Shown here one piece after another: positions 9,125 to 19,043 of a DNA stretch of 64,000 nucleotides. Numbering within the stretch: position 1 is the first letter of the stretch; each line of letters starts with the position of its first letter. The notes below the pieces were generated by a model. It had not been told where the DNA came from, did no database searches, and saw only the letters and a program-made list of their open reading frames with translations. A program made the translations under genes and the position numbers. This stretch comes from an uncultured Acetatifactor sp. Its GTDB lineage: Bacteria > Bacillota > Clostridia > Lachnospirales > Lachnospiraceae. The stretch is taken from the NCBI GenBank assembly GCA_910589035.1, contig CAJUSI010000073.1, forward strand, positions 1-64,000, in the 5' to 3' direction.

Positions 9125-9169
9125 ATTATACAGGAATCCTGCGATAAATCAATAGGCATATTGCCTATT
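9125..9169 (-). promoter_or_regulatory. Promoter with palindromic operator for the OB-fold lipoprotein
   Basis: TTGATT (9147-9152), 16-base spacer, TATAAT (9125-9130). A perfect inverted repeat AATAGGCA-TAT-TGCCTATT (9151-9169) overlaps the upstream edge of the -35 element, a typical position for a repressor or activator site. Confidence 0.65.
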
Positions 9170-9197
9170 TCTTCCCTGTCTCTCCCCGGTTTTTGGT

Positions 9198-10874
9198 TTA
9201 TTTTGTAGATTCTCGGTTCTTTCTCCTCTCTCTCATGGCCGAAATACCGACATATGAAAGGATCAGTACCCACGCCCCTGCTAGCGCCGACAGCAATGTG
9301 ACGGAGGTCCGGGGCAGCGCCCCGAGCTTCTGCCTGCCGCCGGAAACCGTTTCCCCCATATCCCCCTGGTCCAGGCGGTACAGGGAAATCGTATCGTCAT
9401 AAAGCTTTTCAAAATACGCGTCGTCCACGGTCTGCTTCCGGCGGACGGATTTCACCGTATTCTCGATGAGCTGTCCCGCGGCGTCCCGCAGCGACGCGGA
9501 GCCGTTGAACACGGGGGTGACAAAGGTATTGTCCACATTGTCCAGCAGAAGCTTCGCCGCATCCAGCTTGATCTCATAGTACAGGGTATTGTCCTCCCCT
9601 TCCCTTGCCAGATAATCCTGATATTCGGGCGAGTCCTGGGCCTTCCGGGTCACCGGCACATACCCTTCCGTCTCCGAATAGGCAATCTGAACCTCATTGG
9701 TTAATAGATACTGGACGAACAGCCAGGAAGCAAGCACCTCCTGAGGATCCTCTTTGTTGAAAATGCAGACGGAAGGCCCCTGGGAAATCATCACGGGGTT
9801 AGCTGTATCAAACTGCGGAATCATTCTCACCTGGGTCTCGAATTCCACCAGCTTATCCTCGCTGATGTCGATCAGAGGCGCATGGCTGCCCATCCAGGTT
9901 GCCCCGGCAGTGGAATCTACGGCGAAAATGCACTGCCCCGCATTCAGGAAATTGGCCGGATAGCTGGAAATCTTAAAGGTGGAGAAAGCGCCCGTACCCG
10001 CATGGATTGCTATGGTCTCCAGCAGTTCCCTGGTGGTATCCTGGAAAAGAAGGATTTCCCCGTCCTCCCCGGAATACCCGGCCCCTTTCTGCCGAAGCAT
10101 CTGTATCATCATATTGTCGGTGGACTTGTAGATAAAGGGGATCATCACCTTCTGCCCGTTGACCAGGAAATTTCCCTCTTCATCCTGCTCCATGGCCGCC
10201 TCGGAAACCTCCCAGATGAAATCCCAGGTAAGAATCTCCGGCAGCGTATAGCCCAGGGCTTCCACATAGGTTTTGTTGATATAACAGGCCTCCGTGGAGC
10301 GCATATAGGGAAGCGCGTAATAATGCCCCCCAAAGGAGCATTCTTCCAGGAACTGAGGAATGATCTCCCCCTTCGCGGGCGCGTCAAACTTCACCTGACT
10401 GCCTCCCAGCCCGTACTTTTCGTTCACAAGGAGCTCATCCAGGGCAACCACCTGGTTCGACCCTGTCAGATAGGTGGCGATATGGTCCGGATAGGTGATA
10501 CAGACATTGGGCGTGGTATTCGTAGCGATATTGGTTATCACGTCATTGTAAATCCGGCCGTAATCCGTATACAGGCGCAGATTCACCCGGATATTGGGGT
10601 ACAGTGTCTCAAAATCCTCGATGGCCTTCTCGTAAATGGCGGTCTGGGTCTTGTTGGTATCATTCTTCGCCCAGAAGGTAATCTCATACTGCCCGGAAGA
10701 GTCAAATTCCTCCGGAACGGCGAAGGCCCCCATCCCTCTGGAACCATGACAGCCGGTAAGGGCCAGGCAGCAGAGCGCAGCCGGAACCCACAGGCCCAGC
10801 CGGCTCCATATAGAATTGCGCCGCCATCTGCTTTTCGGACATTTCCAGTCATTTTCTTTCATCCCCTGGTTCAT
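9198..10874 (-). CDS. Sugar ABC transporter substrate-binding lipoprotein
   Basis: A 558-residue extracellular solute-binding protein (family 1 type) that should capture a sugar or oligosaccharide for the two permeases upstream. It has a lipobox LTGC (Cys42) after a hydrophobic signal, then the typical ITFWAKNDTNK start and the FSTFKISSYPANF / YPDHIATYLTG regions. Unusually it also has a second membrane segment at the C-terminus (VTLLSALAGAWVLILSYVG) followed by a basic RERRKNR tail, so the protein may be anchored at both ends. It overlaps the permease stop by four bases (ATGA), indicating translational coupling. An alternative start at 10862 is possible. Confidence 0.88.
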   Translation of the reverse strand: MNQGMKENDWKCPKSRWRRNSIWSRLGLWVPAALCCLALTGCHGSRGMGAFAVPEEFDSSGQYEITFWAKNDTNKTQTAIYEKAIEDFETLYPNIRVNLRLYTDYGRIYNDVITNIATNTTPNVCITYPDHIATYLTGSNQVVALDELLVNEKYGLGGSQVKFDAPAKGEIIPQFLEECSFGGHYYALPYMRSTEACYINKTYVEALGYTLPEILTWDFIWEVSEAAMEQDEEGNFLVNGQKVMIPFIYKSTDNMMIQMLRQKGAGYSGEDGEILLFQDTTRELLETIAIHAGTGAFSTFKISSYPANFLNAGQCIFAVDSTAGATWMGSHAPLIDISEDKLVEFETQVRMIPQFDTANPVMISQGPSVCIFNKEDPQEVLASWLFVQYLLTNEVQIAYSETEGYVPVTRKAQDSPEYQDYLAREGEDNTLYYEIKLDAAKLLLDNVDNTFVTPVFNGSASLRDAAGQLIENTVKSVRRKQTVDDAYFEKLYDDTISLYRLDQGDMGETVSGGRQKLGALPRTSVTLLSALAGAWVLILSYVGISAMRERRKNRESTK

Positions 10875-11752
10875 CCCTTGGTCCCTCCCCTCGATACTCC
10901 CGCCATGATCTTATTCCGGAAGATTAAAAAAAGCACGATCAGCGGAACGGATATCACCACCACCGCAGCCATCATGGCGGGAATATTCTCCCGCCCGAAG
11001 CCGTTCTCACGGATCTCCTGGATGCCGTTGGAGACCAGATAATAATCGGGGTCATCGGTGATCAGCCGGGGCCACACATAGGAATTCCAGCATTCGATCA
11101 CCTTCAGGATCGTCACCGTGACCAAGGTTGGCTTTGAAATGGGCACCATGACCTTCAGCAGGTATTTCAGATCGGAGGTGCCGTCCACCTTCGCCGCCAG
11201 ATACAGGCTGTCCGGTATCTGTTCAAAATTTTCCTTCAGAAGATATATGTAGAACACGGAGGTAACGGAGGGCAGAATCAGCCCCGGAAAGGTATTGCGC
11301 AGATTCATATTGGTGATGGTGACAAAGTTCGTGATAATCACCAGCTCGTTGGGAATCATCATCAGGGAGAGGAAGAAGACAAAGGCCATATTCTTCCCCC
11401 TGAACTCCAGCCTGGCGAAGGCGAACGCCGCCAAGGTGATCACCGCCAGCATCACACCCGTGGTCACCAGGGTGAAAATCAGGGTGTTCCACAGATACCT
11501 GCCCAGGGATACCGCGGTAAAGGCGTCCGCATAATTCAGCAATGTGGGATTTAAAGTGAAAAACTTCGGGATATATTCGGAATTATATGCGCCGTAGCTT
11601 TTCACGGAGGTGAGGAGCATCCAGTAAAAGGGGAACAATACGATGAGCGCCCAAAACACCAGAAGCACATAGGTAACCGTCCTTGCGATCCCGGTGCGGG
11701 TTCTGGCCCTTTTCTCTATTTTCCCATAGTCAATCCTGTCTGTATTCGCCAT
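10871..11752 (-). CDS. Sugar ABC transporter permease (MalG-like)
   Basis: An inner-membrane permease of the carbohydrate-uptake-1 type, with about six membrane segments. The EAA loop that docks the ATPase is visible as YLAAKVDGTSDLKYLLKVMVPISKP. I place the start at 11752 (MANTDRIDYG), with GAGG ten bases upstream. An in-frame ATG at 11839 would add 29 residues but has no ribosome site. It lies between the partner permease and the binding-protein gene, which it overlaps. Confidence 0.9.
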   Translation of the reverse strand: MANTDRIDYGKIEKRARTRTGIARTVTYVLLVFWALIVLFPFYWMLLTSVKSYGAYNSEYIPKFFTLNPTLLNYADAFTAVSLGRYLWNTLIFTLVTTGVMLAVITLAAFAFARLEFRGKNMAFVFFLSLMMIPNELVIITNFVTITNMNLRNTFPGLILPSVTSVFYIYLLKENFEQIPDSLYLAAKVDGTSDLKYLLKVMVPISKPTLVTVTILKVIECWNSYVWPRLITDDPDYYLVSNGIQEIRENGFGRENIPAMMAAVVVISVPLIVLFLIFRNKIMAGVSRGGTKG

Positions 11753-11854
11753 ATCTTCAAGACCTCGGCTTCCTTTTTTATTATACATGCCCTTTGCAAA
11801 ACGGATATTTTCGAATGAATCCTTTGAATCTTCTTTCATTCATAGTAAACGACT

Positions 11855-12772
11855 TTAAATCTTTATCTTCTTACTCACCAGCAGATTGATGCATGTGATT
11901 GTCAGTACGATGGCGAACAGAAGAATCGCCGCCGCGGAGGCAAAGGAGGGATATCCCCCGCTGTCCCCGTAGAGCATATCGTACACATAACCCACAATCG
12001 TATTCATTTCCGCCGCATTCAGATTTGTGCCGAACAGTGCCACCGCATCGCTGTAAGCCTTAAAGGCGCCGATAAATCCCGTGATGATCAGGTAGAAGAT
12101 CATAGGGGAAATCAAGGGAAGGGTGATCCGTCTGAAAATCCGGAACGGAGAGGTGCCGTCCACTCTGGCGGCATTGTAATACTGCCGGTCCACCGAGGAA
12201 AGCGCACTGGTGAGAATGAGAATTTTAAAGGGCATGACCACCCAGATGGTATAGAAGCAGAGAACAAACATTTTCGCCCAGTAGGGACCGTCGATAAAGT
12301 CCACGCTCTCCCCGCCGAACCACTGGATCAGCAGATTAATGAGTCCGTCCGAATAGGGCGTCTTTTTAAACAGAATCATGAACACCAGCCCCACCGCCAG
12401 TGTATTGGTCACATAGGGCAGAAAATAAACCGTCTGGAACAGATTTCTCAGAGGCGTAATAGAGCTTAACCCCACCGAAATCAGCAGGGCGATCCCAGTG
12501 GACAGAGGCACGGTAATAATCACCAGCAGAAAGGTGTTGAACACCGCCTGCAGAAAATACGGATCCCGCAGGACATAGGAATAATTGTATAATCCCACGC
12601 CGAAATAAGTCTGTGAGGCGGAATTATAGCCCTCTTCAAAAGAATAGACAAACACATCGATCAAGGGATACACCATGAATGCGCCCAGAAATACAATAGC
12701 CGGCAGGAGGTACAGCCAGCCCTTCAGGCCGCTGTTTTTCAGCTTTCCCAGCGGTACTCTTTTCTTCTCCAT
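11855..12772 (-). CDS. Sugar ABC transporter permease (MalF-like)
   Basis: A 305-residue permease subunit with six predicted membrane segments (the first is LLPAIVFLGAFMVYPLIDVF) and the EAA motif YYNAARVDGTSPFRIFRRITLPL, which contacts the ATPase. With the second permease, the binding lipoprotein and the ATPase gene upstream it forms a complete carbohydrate importer. The substrate cannot be told from sequence. The start has an AAAAGGAAG ribosome site. Confidence 0.92.
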   Translation of the reverse strand: MEKKRVPLGKLKNSGLKGWLYLLPAIVFLGAFMVYPLIDVFVYSFEEGYNSASQTYFGVGLYNYSYVLRDPYFLQAVFNTFLLVIITVPLSTGIALLISVGLSSITPLRNLFQTVYFLPYVTNTLAVGLVFMILFKKTPYSDGLINLLIQWFGGESVDFIDGPYWAKMFVLCFYTIWVVMPFKILILTSALSSVDRQYYNAARVDGTSPFRIFRRITLPLISPMIFYLIITGFIGAFKAYSDAVALFGTNLNAAEMNTIVGYVYDMLYGDSGGYPSFASAAAILLFAIVLTITCINLLVSKKIKI

Positions 12773-12938
12773 CTTCCTTTTCCCTCCTTTGGCGGGGAGT
12801 TTTCTTCTTTTCCTTGAAAATTATCTGTTTTTTCAATATTTGGTCCAACTTTTCGGGGAAATATCTTTTCTGACGGAATATCTCCGGCAGTTCTTTTGAT
12901 ATTCACCCGGGTATTTCCCACAAAATTTCCGTTAAATC

Positions 12939-14180
12939 TCAGTCCAGACTTCCTCTGGCGGCTTCCCCGGAACTTCCTCCGGAAACCGCTCCGGATATTC
13001 CTCCGGGAATTTTCCCGGAAACCGCTCCGGATATTCCTCCGGGGACTCCCCCGGAAGCCGCTCCGGATACTTCTCCGAAACGGATTCGCTCCTCCGTCTC
13101 CCGGTCAAACAGGAATACCTTCCCGGGCATCAGGGCAAATCTCACGGATTCCGCTCCCGTATTCACCCTGTTTTCCGTGCCGATAATGGAGCGGATGGTC
13201 CCGCTGCAGCAGGCATTGTTCCCGGAGATCACACTGATATCGCGCCCCATCACCTCCACACCTTCCAGCCTGCAGCATAGCGGGCCGTCCTCCCGCAGAA
13301 GGAACCCTTCGGGCCTTATGGCGGCATAGACCTCCCTGGAATCCGGACCCGGGCCGTTCCCCGGAATCTCCATCACTGCGTCCTCCCCGATATACAGCCT
13401 GTTCTCCTGCAGCCTGCCGTAAAAGACATTGATGGGAGGTGTTCCCAGGAATCTGGCCACGAAAAGATTCACGGGATCGTCATAGACCTCCTGGGGCCTG
13501 CCGATCTGCTGCACCACTCCGTCCTTCATCACCACGATTCCGTCGGAAATGCTCATGGCCTCTTCCTGATCGTGGGTCACGAAAATGGTGGTAATCTTCG
13601 TCTCCCGCTGAATTCTCCGGATCTCTTCCCTGGTCTGAAGCCGCAGCCTGGCGTCCAGATTGGACAGAGGCTCGTCCAACAGCAGTACCTTCGGCCGCTT
13701 CACCAACGCCCGGGCAATGGCTACCCGCTGCTGCTGCCCGCCGGAGAGCTCCCCGGGCCTGCGGTCCATCAGCTCTTCAATCTGGACAAGCCTGGCCGCC
13801 TCCAGGGCCTTCTCCAGCATTTCATCCCTGGAGAGCCGCTCCTTCCCCTTCAGGTTCTCCAACGGGAATATAATATTCTGCCTCACGGTCAGATGGGGAT
13901 AGAGCGCATAGTTCTGAAATACCAGCCCGATCCCCCGATTCTCCGGAGGCAGATCCGTCACGTCATCCTCCCCGAAAAAGATCCTTCCGCCGGTGGGCTT
14001 CTGCAGGCCGCTGATCAGATGAAGTGTGGTACTCTTGCCGCAGCCGGAGGGCCCCAGAAGGCCGATCAGCTTACCGTCCGGAATCTCAAAATTAAAGTCG
14101 TTGACAGCGATAACTTCCTCCCGCCTTTTCCTGTCGCGGCCGGGAAATTTCTTCGTCAGATTTTGCAATATTACCTTCAT
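12939..14180 (-). CDS. Sugar ABC transporter ATPase (MsmK/UgpC-like)
   Basis: The ATP-hydrolysing subunit of the importer (413 residues). Walker A GPSGCGKST, signature LSGGQQQRVAIARAL, Walker B VLLLDEPLSNLD and the switch His in FVTHDQEEAM are all present. The C-terminal regulatory domain (TOBE-like) is followed by an odd Gly/Ser-rich tail built of 12-residue repeats (SGAVSGKIPGGI type). The start at 14180 is preferred to 14186 because GGGAGG is eight bases from the former and only two from the latter. A consensus promoter lies about 90 bases upstream and probably drives all four transporter genes. MsmK-type ATPases can serve several importers. Confidence 0.93.
   Translation of the reverse strand: MKVILQNLTKKFPGRDRKRREEVIAVNDFNFEIPDGKLIGLLGPSGCGKSTTLHLISGLQKPTGGRIFFGEDDVTDLPPENRGIGLVFQNYALYPHLTVRQNIIFPLENLKGKERLSRDEMLEKALEAARLVQIEELMDRRPGELSGGQQQRVAIARALVKRPKVLLLDEPLSNLDARLRLQTREEIRRIQRETKITTIFVTHDQEEAMSISDGIVVMKDGVVQQIGRPQEVYDDPVNLFVARFLGTPPINVFYGRLQENRLYIGEDAVMEIPGNGPGPDSREVYAAIRPEGFLLREDGPLCCRLEGVEVMGRDISVISGNNACCSGTIRSIIGTENRVNTGAESVRFALMPGKVFLFDRETEERIRFGEVSGAASGGVPGGISGAVSGKIPGGISGAVSGGSSGEAARGSLD
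12978..13080. repeat. 36-bp tandem repeat in the sugar ATPase tail
   Basis: GGAAACCGCTCCGG recurs at 12,981, 13,017 and (one change) 13,053, a 36-bp period or 12 codons. It encodes the Gly/Ser-rich C-terminal tail. Confidence 0.85.
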
Positions 14181-14277
14181 TGCCATTCCTCCCGCCCGCC
14201 TGCGGCGGGCATTCGCCCTGGTTTACCTGAACCCTGCTTTCCTGTCAGGATTCCGGGAGTCTGTCTTCGTCTCTTTG

Positions 14278-14306
14278 ATTCTAGCACAAAACACGCCGAT
14301 TGTAAA
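14278..14306 (-). promoter_or_regulatory. Promoter of the sugar ABC importer operon
   Basis: TTTACA (14301-14306), 17-base spacer, TAGAAT (14278-14283) on the minus strand. The roughly 90-base leader contains a GCCCGCC-GCA-GGCGGGC hairpin immediately before the ribosome site. Confidence 0.7.
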
Positions 14307-14357
14307 ATTGTAAAAACGTCTTTTTAAAATTTTGCAGGCATTTGCGGACAAAGCGCC

Positions 14358-15734
14358 TTACTCCCCCTCAAAAAGATCGTCCCTGGTAATATTGTGCAGC
14401 CATTTGCCGCTGCGGTAGTGCCTGATCACCCAGGGCCATTTGACGAATTCGTCCGTGCACAGCAGGAAATAAACCCACATGACGGGAAGCTTCAGGACGA
14501 AGGCCGCCAGGAAGCCCAGGGGTACGGCATAGCCCCACATATCGACGGTATCGCAGATAAAGCCGAAACGGCTGTCCCCGCCCGCCCGGAAGACTCCGGC
14601 GATGAGCGCCGTATTCACGGCTGCACCCATGACATAATAGGTATTGATCAGCAGCATATATTTCAGATAATGCATGGCGGTGTCCGTCAGCTGTGCATAC
14701 TTCAGCACAAACGGCGTGGCGGCCAGGACGATCAGCCCGCCCACGGCCCCTGTAATCACCGTCAGCTTCATCACCTTTCCCGCATCCTTCCGGGCGTCCT
14801 CCAGCCTGTTCTCACCGATGATATTCCCCAGCAGGATGCCCCCCGCGCTGGCCATGCCGAAGCACAGTACGGTGCCGAAATTCCGCACCACCACCACGAA
14901 GGAATTGGCCGCAACGGCATCCGTGCCCAGATGGCCCATAATCACGGAATACATAGAAAACGCCACGCTCCAGGACACGTCATTGCCCAGGGCAGGCAGG
15001 GAGAGTCTCACGAAATCAGAGAAAAGAAGTCTGTTTTTCATAAACAGATACCGGAAGTCCAGCTTGATGTCCCTGCTGAAGAAGGACACCGCAAAACATG
15101 CCGCCAGCTCGATAAGCCTGGAAAGAGAGGTGGCTATAGCCACGCCTGCGGCCCCAAGCTCGGGAGCGCCGAACAGCCCGAAAATAAATACGGCATTTAG
15201 CATAATATTTGCCGAAAAAGCAAGTGCATTCAGCAAAGTGCTGATCATCACCCTGCCGATGCTGCGCAGGACTGCCAGGTACACCTCCGTGATACCCCAA
15301 CACAGATAGCTTACGCTCATAAAGCGCAGATAGGAGGCGCCGATGGCGATCAGCTCCCCGTCGTCAGTGAACAGGCGCATCATCCCCTCCGGCACCGTCA
15401 GCGCGAATCCGGCGAAGACCAGGGCAATGCCCAGGGAAAAGCGCAGCGCAATCCCTTCCACCGCCTGAATGGCCCGCATGTCGCCCTTCCCATAGTATTG
15501 TGCACAGAGCATGGTTGCCCCGGTGCCCAGGCCGTAAAATACCATGAAGAGTACATTGGCATACTGGGCCGCCAGGGATACGGCAGATATGGAGGACTGT
15601 CCCACATAGTTAAGCATCACCACATCCGCGGAGCTTACCGCAGCGCTTAAGAGATTCTGGATCACGATGGGCAGTACCAGCCGAAAGATCTGCGGATAGA
15701 ACGGATCGTTTCGGATTCCGTTTTTCTTTTCCAT
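14358..15734 (-). CDS. MATE-family efflux transporter
   Basis: A 458-residue, 12-helix multidrug and toxic compound extrusion protein of the DinF/NorM class, which exports cationic compounds using Na+ or H+. The N-terminal half has FRLVLPIVIQNLLSAAVSSADVVML and the second half repeats the fold from LFSDFVRLSLPALGNDVSW. The start has GGAGGAG seven bases upstream. It lies downstream of two ABC exporters, on the same strand, and upstream of the sugar importer promoter. Confidence 0.92.
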   Translation of the reverse strand: MEKKNGIRNDPFYPQIFRLVLPIVIQNLLSAAVSSADVVMLNYVGQSSISAVSLAAQYANVLFMVFYGLGTGATMLCAQYYGKGDMRAIQAVEGIALRFSLGIALVFAGFALTVPEGMMRLFTDDGELIAIGASYLRFMSVSYLCWGITEVYLAVLRSIGRVMISTLLNALAFSANIMLNAVFIFGLFGAPELGAAGVAIATSLSRLIELAACFAVSFFSRDIKLDFRYLFMKNRLLFSDFVRLSLPALGNDVSWSVAFSMYSVIMGHLGTDAVAANSFVVVVRNFGTVLCFGMASAGGILLGNIIGENRLEDARKDAGKVMKLTVITGAVGGLIVLAATPFVLKYAQLTDTAMHYLKYMLLINTYYVMGAAVNTALIAGVFRAGGDSRFGFICDTVDMWGYAVPLGFLAAFVLKLPVMWVYFLLCTDEFVKWPWVIRHYRSGKWLHNITRDDLFEGE

Positions 15735-15828
15735 CCTACTCCTCCATTCCCCCAGGCCATTTGGAACGGCCCGGGGCAGGTATTGTTTTTCGCCGGCAGC
15801 AGGCCGGACAGGAATGAGCAGACGGCAA

Positions 15829-18051
15829 CTACGCTCCCTCCGCCATCTTCAGCTGAGCCGTCACCAGTCCGTAATAGATTCCCTTTTTCTCCAGAAGCTC
15901 GTTATGGGTGCCGATCTCGGCCACTCCATGTCTGTCGATCACCACAAGCCGGTCCGCATTGCGCAGGGTGGAAAGCCTGTGGGCGATGGCAAAGGTGGTC
16001 CTGCCCTCCACCAGGCGGTTTAAGGCCTGCTGAATCAGGAATTCGCTCTCCGTGTCCAGGGCCGAAGTGGCCTCATCCAGGATCAGCAGCCTGGGATTAT
16101 TCAGGATGGCCCGTGCGATGGCGATACGCTGACGCTCTCCCCCGGAGAGATTGTAGCCGTGCTCTCCCACATAGGTGTTATAGCCGTCCGGCGTCTTGCA
16201 GATGAAATCATGGGCGTTGGCCGCTTTGGCCGCCTGAATGACCTCCGCCAGGGAAGCGTCCTGTCTGGCGAACCGGATATTGGCGAGGATGCTGCCGGAG
16301 AAAAGAAAAGTCTCCTGAAGCACCACGCCGATCTGGGAATGCAGACTCTCCGACTTCACATTGCGCAGATCCACCCCGTCCAGGATAATCCTGCCCTGGT
16401 CCACATCGTAGAGTCTCATAATCAGGTTGATCAGCGTGGATTTCCCCGCGCCGGAAGCCCCCACCAGTCCGATCATCTCGCCGGGCTTCACCTCAAAGCT
16501 GATATTCTCCAGCACGGGCTCATAAGTATGATATCCGAAGGAGACCTTCTCGAAGGTAAAAGCGCCTCTGATGGGAAAGGATCTGCTGTCCTGGGTATCC
16601 GCAATACTGGGTTCCTCGTCCAGAACATCATAGATCCGGTTCAGGCTTGTCACCATCTGCATCACCATTCGGGGAAGATGGGTCATCCAGTCCAGGGGGC
16701 CGAAAAGGTATCCGCAGTAAGTGATAAACTGCACCAGCTGCCCCAGTGTCATGTGTCCGTTCAGCACGTCCATACCGCCGAAATACACCGCGATATAGTT
16801 TCCGGCACCTAAAAGGAATGTCAGAGTCGGGAAAAAGACGGCCCAGAAGGTCTCGTTTTTCCTGCTGATGGCGGCAAATTCATTGGCCTTCCTGCAGAAG
16901 CGCTCCGCCTCCCGCTCTTCTTTTCCGAAAGATTTCACAACCCGCATGCCGGAGATCACGTCCTGGAGATTGTCGGCAAGCTCGTCGGACTTCAGCCACT
17001 GCTTATGATAAATATTATGGATATGGTGCCGGCAAGCCTTCGTCAGCGCAAACACAATAATGATAAATACAAATGACATAAGCGTCATTTTCCAGCTGAT
17101 GAGAAACATCACAATGAGGGATACAATCATGGTAAGCAGCGCGGAAAGCATATCTCCGAACACTTCCTCCATAAATCCCCGGATCTGGTTGGTATCCCGG
17201 GACACGCGGTTTAACAGCTCCCCCGGCTTCCGGTTATTGATAAAGGAAAGGGACAGGCTCTGTATCTTGTAGTACAGCTTACGGCGCAGTGACATGCTTA
17301 AGGATGCTCCCAGCGACACACACTGCCAGTAGCGGTAGACGCTGATCAGGATCCGCAGTACCACCAGGGAAAGCGTGATCCCGGCAAAAATCCCCAGATC
17401 CCCCCAGGTTCCGCTGCCGTCTGCCAGCGCCCCGTCGATAAAATTCCTCTGCACCAGAGGCACGAGCAGGTTGGCCGCCGCCGTCAGCACCATCAGCAGG
17501 GAGATCAGCAGAAGCTTTCCCACATAGCCCCCGCAGAGGGTCATAAATTTCCTCAGCGCCTCCATTTTGCCTTCGCAATAGAGGCACTTTCTGGTGCCGG
17601 GAAGCGCCCTTCCGCACTTCTCGCAATATTTCTCATACTCCATGCTGACCACCCGCTCCGGGCTTCCCCCGGCTGCCTCAGCCGAGATAAAGCTCTGAGC
17701 TCCCCGGGCCAGATAGGCTGCCCGTACGATATGCCGCATGGAAAAACGCGCCGCACAGATCACCGACCCGTCCTTCTTCGTCACCGTCAGAATCCCGTTG
17801 TGTACCTGGTGCTCGCATTTGATTTTCTCACACTCCGCCAGGGGATAGGAGGCGGCCAGGCCGTTCTCCTCCAGCACGGCCAGACGCTCCTGGGTCACCA
17901 CCAGCCAGATTTTGCCGGTGTAGGCCTCCCTGGCCTGCATTTTCCGGCTGTCAAAGCTTAAGTCTGCCGGAACGCAGTAGCAGATCTCCTCCCCCTCCCC
18001 CAGGGCAAGGGCATTCGTCTGCTCCTGATTTAACTTATATAATAATTTCAT
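15829..18051 (-). CDS. ABC exporter with PH-like domain and zinc ribbon
   Basis: A fused permease-ATPase half-transporter of the MdlB type (740 residues). The first 120 residues resemble a bacterial PH-like domain. A zinc ribbon follows (CEKCGRALPGTRKCLYC, residues about 143-159), then six membrane helices and an ATPase with Walker A GASGAGKST, LSGGERQRIAIARA and LLILDEATSALD. Cytoplasmic PH plus zinc-ribbon extensions are not part of ordinary exporters. The gene lies downstream of a DUF1854 gene and a second exporter of the same design, and the two probably heterodimerise. The start at 18051 is preferred on similarity; the ribosome site is weak. Confidence 0.88.
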   Translation of the reverse strand: MKLLYKLNQEQTNALALGEGEEICYCVPADLSFDSRKMQAREAYTGKIWLVVTQERLAVLEENGLAASYPLAECEKIKCEHQVHNGILTVTKKDGSVICAARFSMRHIVRAAYLARGAQSFISAEAAGGSPERVVSMEYEKYCEKCGRALPGTRKCLYCEGKMEALRKFMTLCGGYVGKLLLISLLMVLTAAANLLVPLVQRNFIDGALADGSGTWGDLGIFAGITLSLVVLRILISVYRYWQCVSLGASLSMSLRRKLYYKIQSLSLSFINNRKPGELLNRVSRDTNQIRGFMEEVFGDMLSALLTMIVSLIVMFLISWKMTLMSFVFIIIVFALTKACRHHIHNIYHKQWLKSDELADNLQDVISGMRVVKSFGKEEREAERFCRKANEFAAISRKNETFWAVFFPTLTFLLGAGNYIAVYFGGMDVLNGHMTLGQLVQFITYCGYLFGPLDWMTHLPRMVMQMVTSLNRIYDVLDEEPSIADTQDSRSFPIRGAFTFEKVSFGYHTYEPVLENISFEVKPGEMIGLVGASGAGKSTLINLIMRLYDVDQGRIILDGVDLRNVKSESLHSQIGVVLQETFLFSGSILANIRFARQDASLAEVIQAAKAANAHDFICKTPDGYNTYVGEHGYNLSGGERQRIAIARAILNNPRLLILDEATSALDTESEFLIQQALNRLVEGRTTFAIAHRLSTLRNADRLVVIDRHGVAEIGTHNELLEKKGIYYGLVTAQLKMAEGA

Positions 18052-18237
18052 GAGTCTTTGGCCTTTCTGCTTTTCCGATATGAAACCCTGCATCTGCTCA
18101 TTGGTACTTCTCATGGCAGATACCGTGTTTACTTTTTCGTTTTCTTACATGTTTTTACACATTTCTGTCTTATTCTGCCTTTTATTCCCACGATCAGACA
18201 TTACCATAATTCTGTCCCCGGATGAGCCAGGTTCAGA

Positions 18238-18816
18238 TTAGATAAAGAGATCCAGCTTCTTCCTCTCCATCACGCCCAGCTGGTAGAAATCCGGAATCTC
18301 ATAGCGGTTTCCGTCGATATCCGTCACCAGAAGCCTGGAATCGCTTAAATGGATCACCACATCTCCGCTCAGCTGGGTGGTAAAACGGCAGGCTCCGAAG
18401 GTGGTCACTACGTTCCAGTAGGCATAGCCGTACTCGTCCTTCACATCCAGGATTTTGGTGATTACAGGCATAAAATAGCGCAGCTTGATCTGTTCCCGCA
18501 GCATCTCCTGCTGTTCCCTGGGAAATTTATCCATGGATTCAATGAGGCCGATTTCCTTCGCCTTCTCGTCCGTCTCCCGGATAGAGATAAATTCTTCCGG
18601 ATTCGTCAGCGGAAAGGTCAGATACACCCCCACTCTCGCATATTCCTTATCCCCCGTTTTCAGGGCAATGAAGCCGCCGGGGGTTCTGGTGAATTCCGCG
18701 TTCTCCCCGGTGAGGAACCGCATTTCCAGAAGCTCCTCCGATTCTTTTTTCAGGGCCTCCTCGTCAAATTCCTGCAGATCCAGCAGGTCCTGCCCTTGGT
18801 TTTCAAATTCGCTCAT
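18238..18816 (-). CDS. DUF1854-domain protein
   Basis: A 192-residue soluble protein with the DUF1854 pattern: FTRTPGGFIAL near the N-terminus, then RYFMPVITKILDVKDEYGYAYWNVVT and the closing SRLLVTDIDGNRYEIPDF. Function is not established. DUF1854 genes recur beside ABC exporters of the kind that flank this one, and in some Proteobacteria beside cyanophycin genes (none is seen here). It sits between the two PH/zinc-ribbon exporters, so it is most likely an accessory or regulatory subunit of that transporter (inference). Confidence 0.85.
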   Translation of the reverse strand: MSEFENQGQDLLDLQEFDEEALKKESEELLEMRFLTGENAEFTRTPGGFIALKTGDKEYARVGVYLTFPLTNPEEFISIRETDEKAKEIGLIESMDKFPREQQEMLREQIKLRYFMPVITKILDVKDEYGYAYWNVVTTFGACRFTTQLSGDVVIHLSDSRLLVTDIDGNRYEIPDFYQLGVMERKKLDLFI

Positions 18817-19043
18817 ATAGAATATTTTCGTCCTTTCTGCTTTTTCGTTTTTCTTTTCTGCCTTTTCATTCAGCCCTTCTTGCTCCCGGCCTTATCTTTT
18901 TTCACTTTCTGCGGCCGGAAATCATTTCAGCCCCGTCACACATGGCTCCGGCGTATCTCTTCCCCGTTTCTTCCAGGCAGGGGAAGCCCACGGTCGTATC
19001 ATCCTTCTCCTCTGTCAATCGTTTTTCCGGCACTTCCGGCTGC

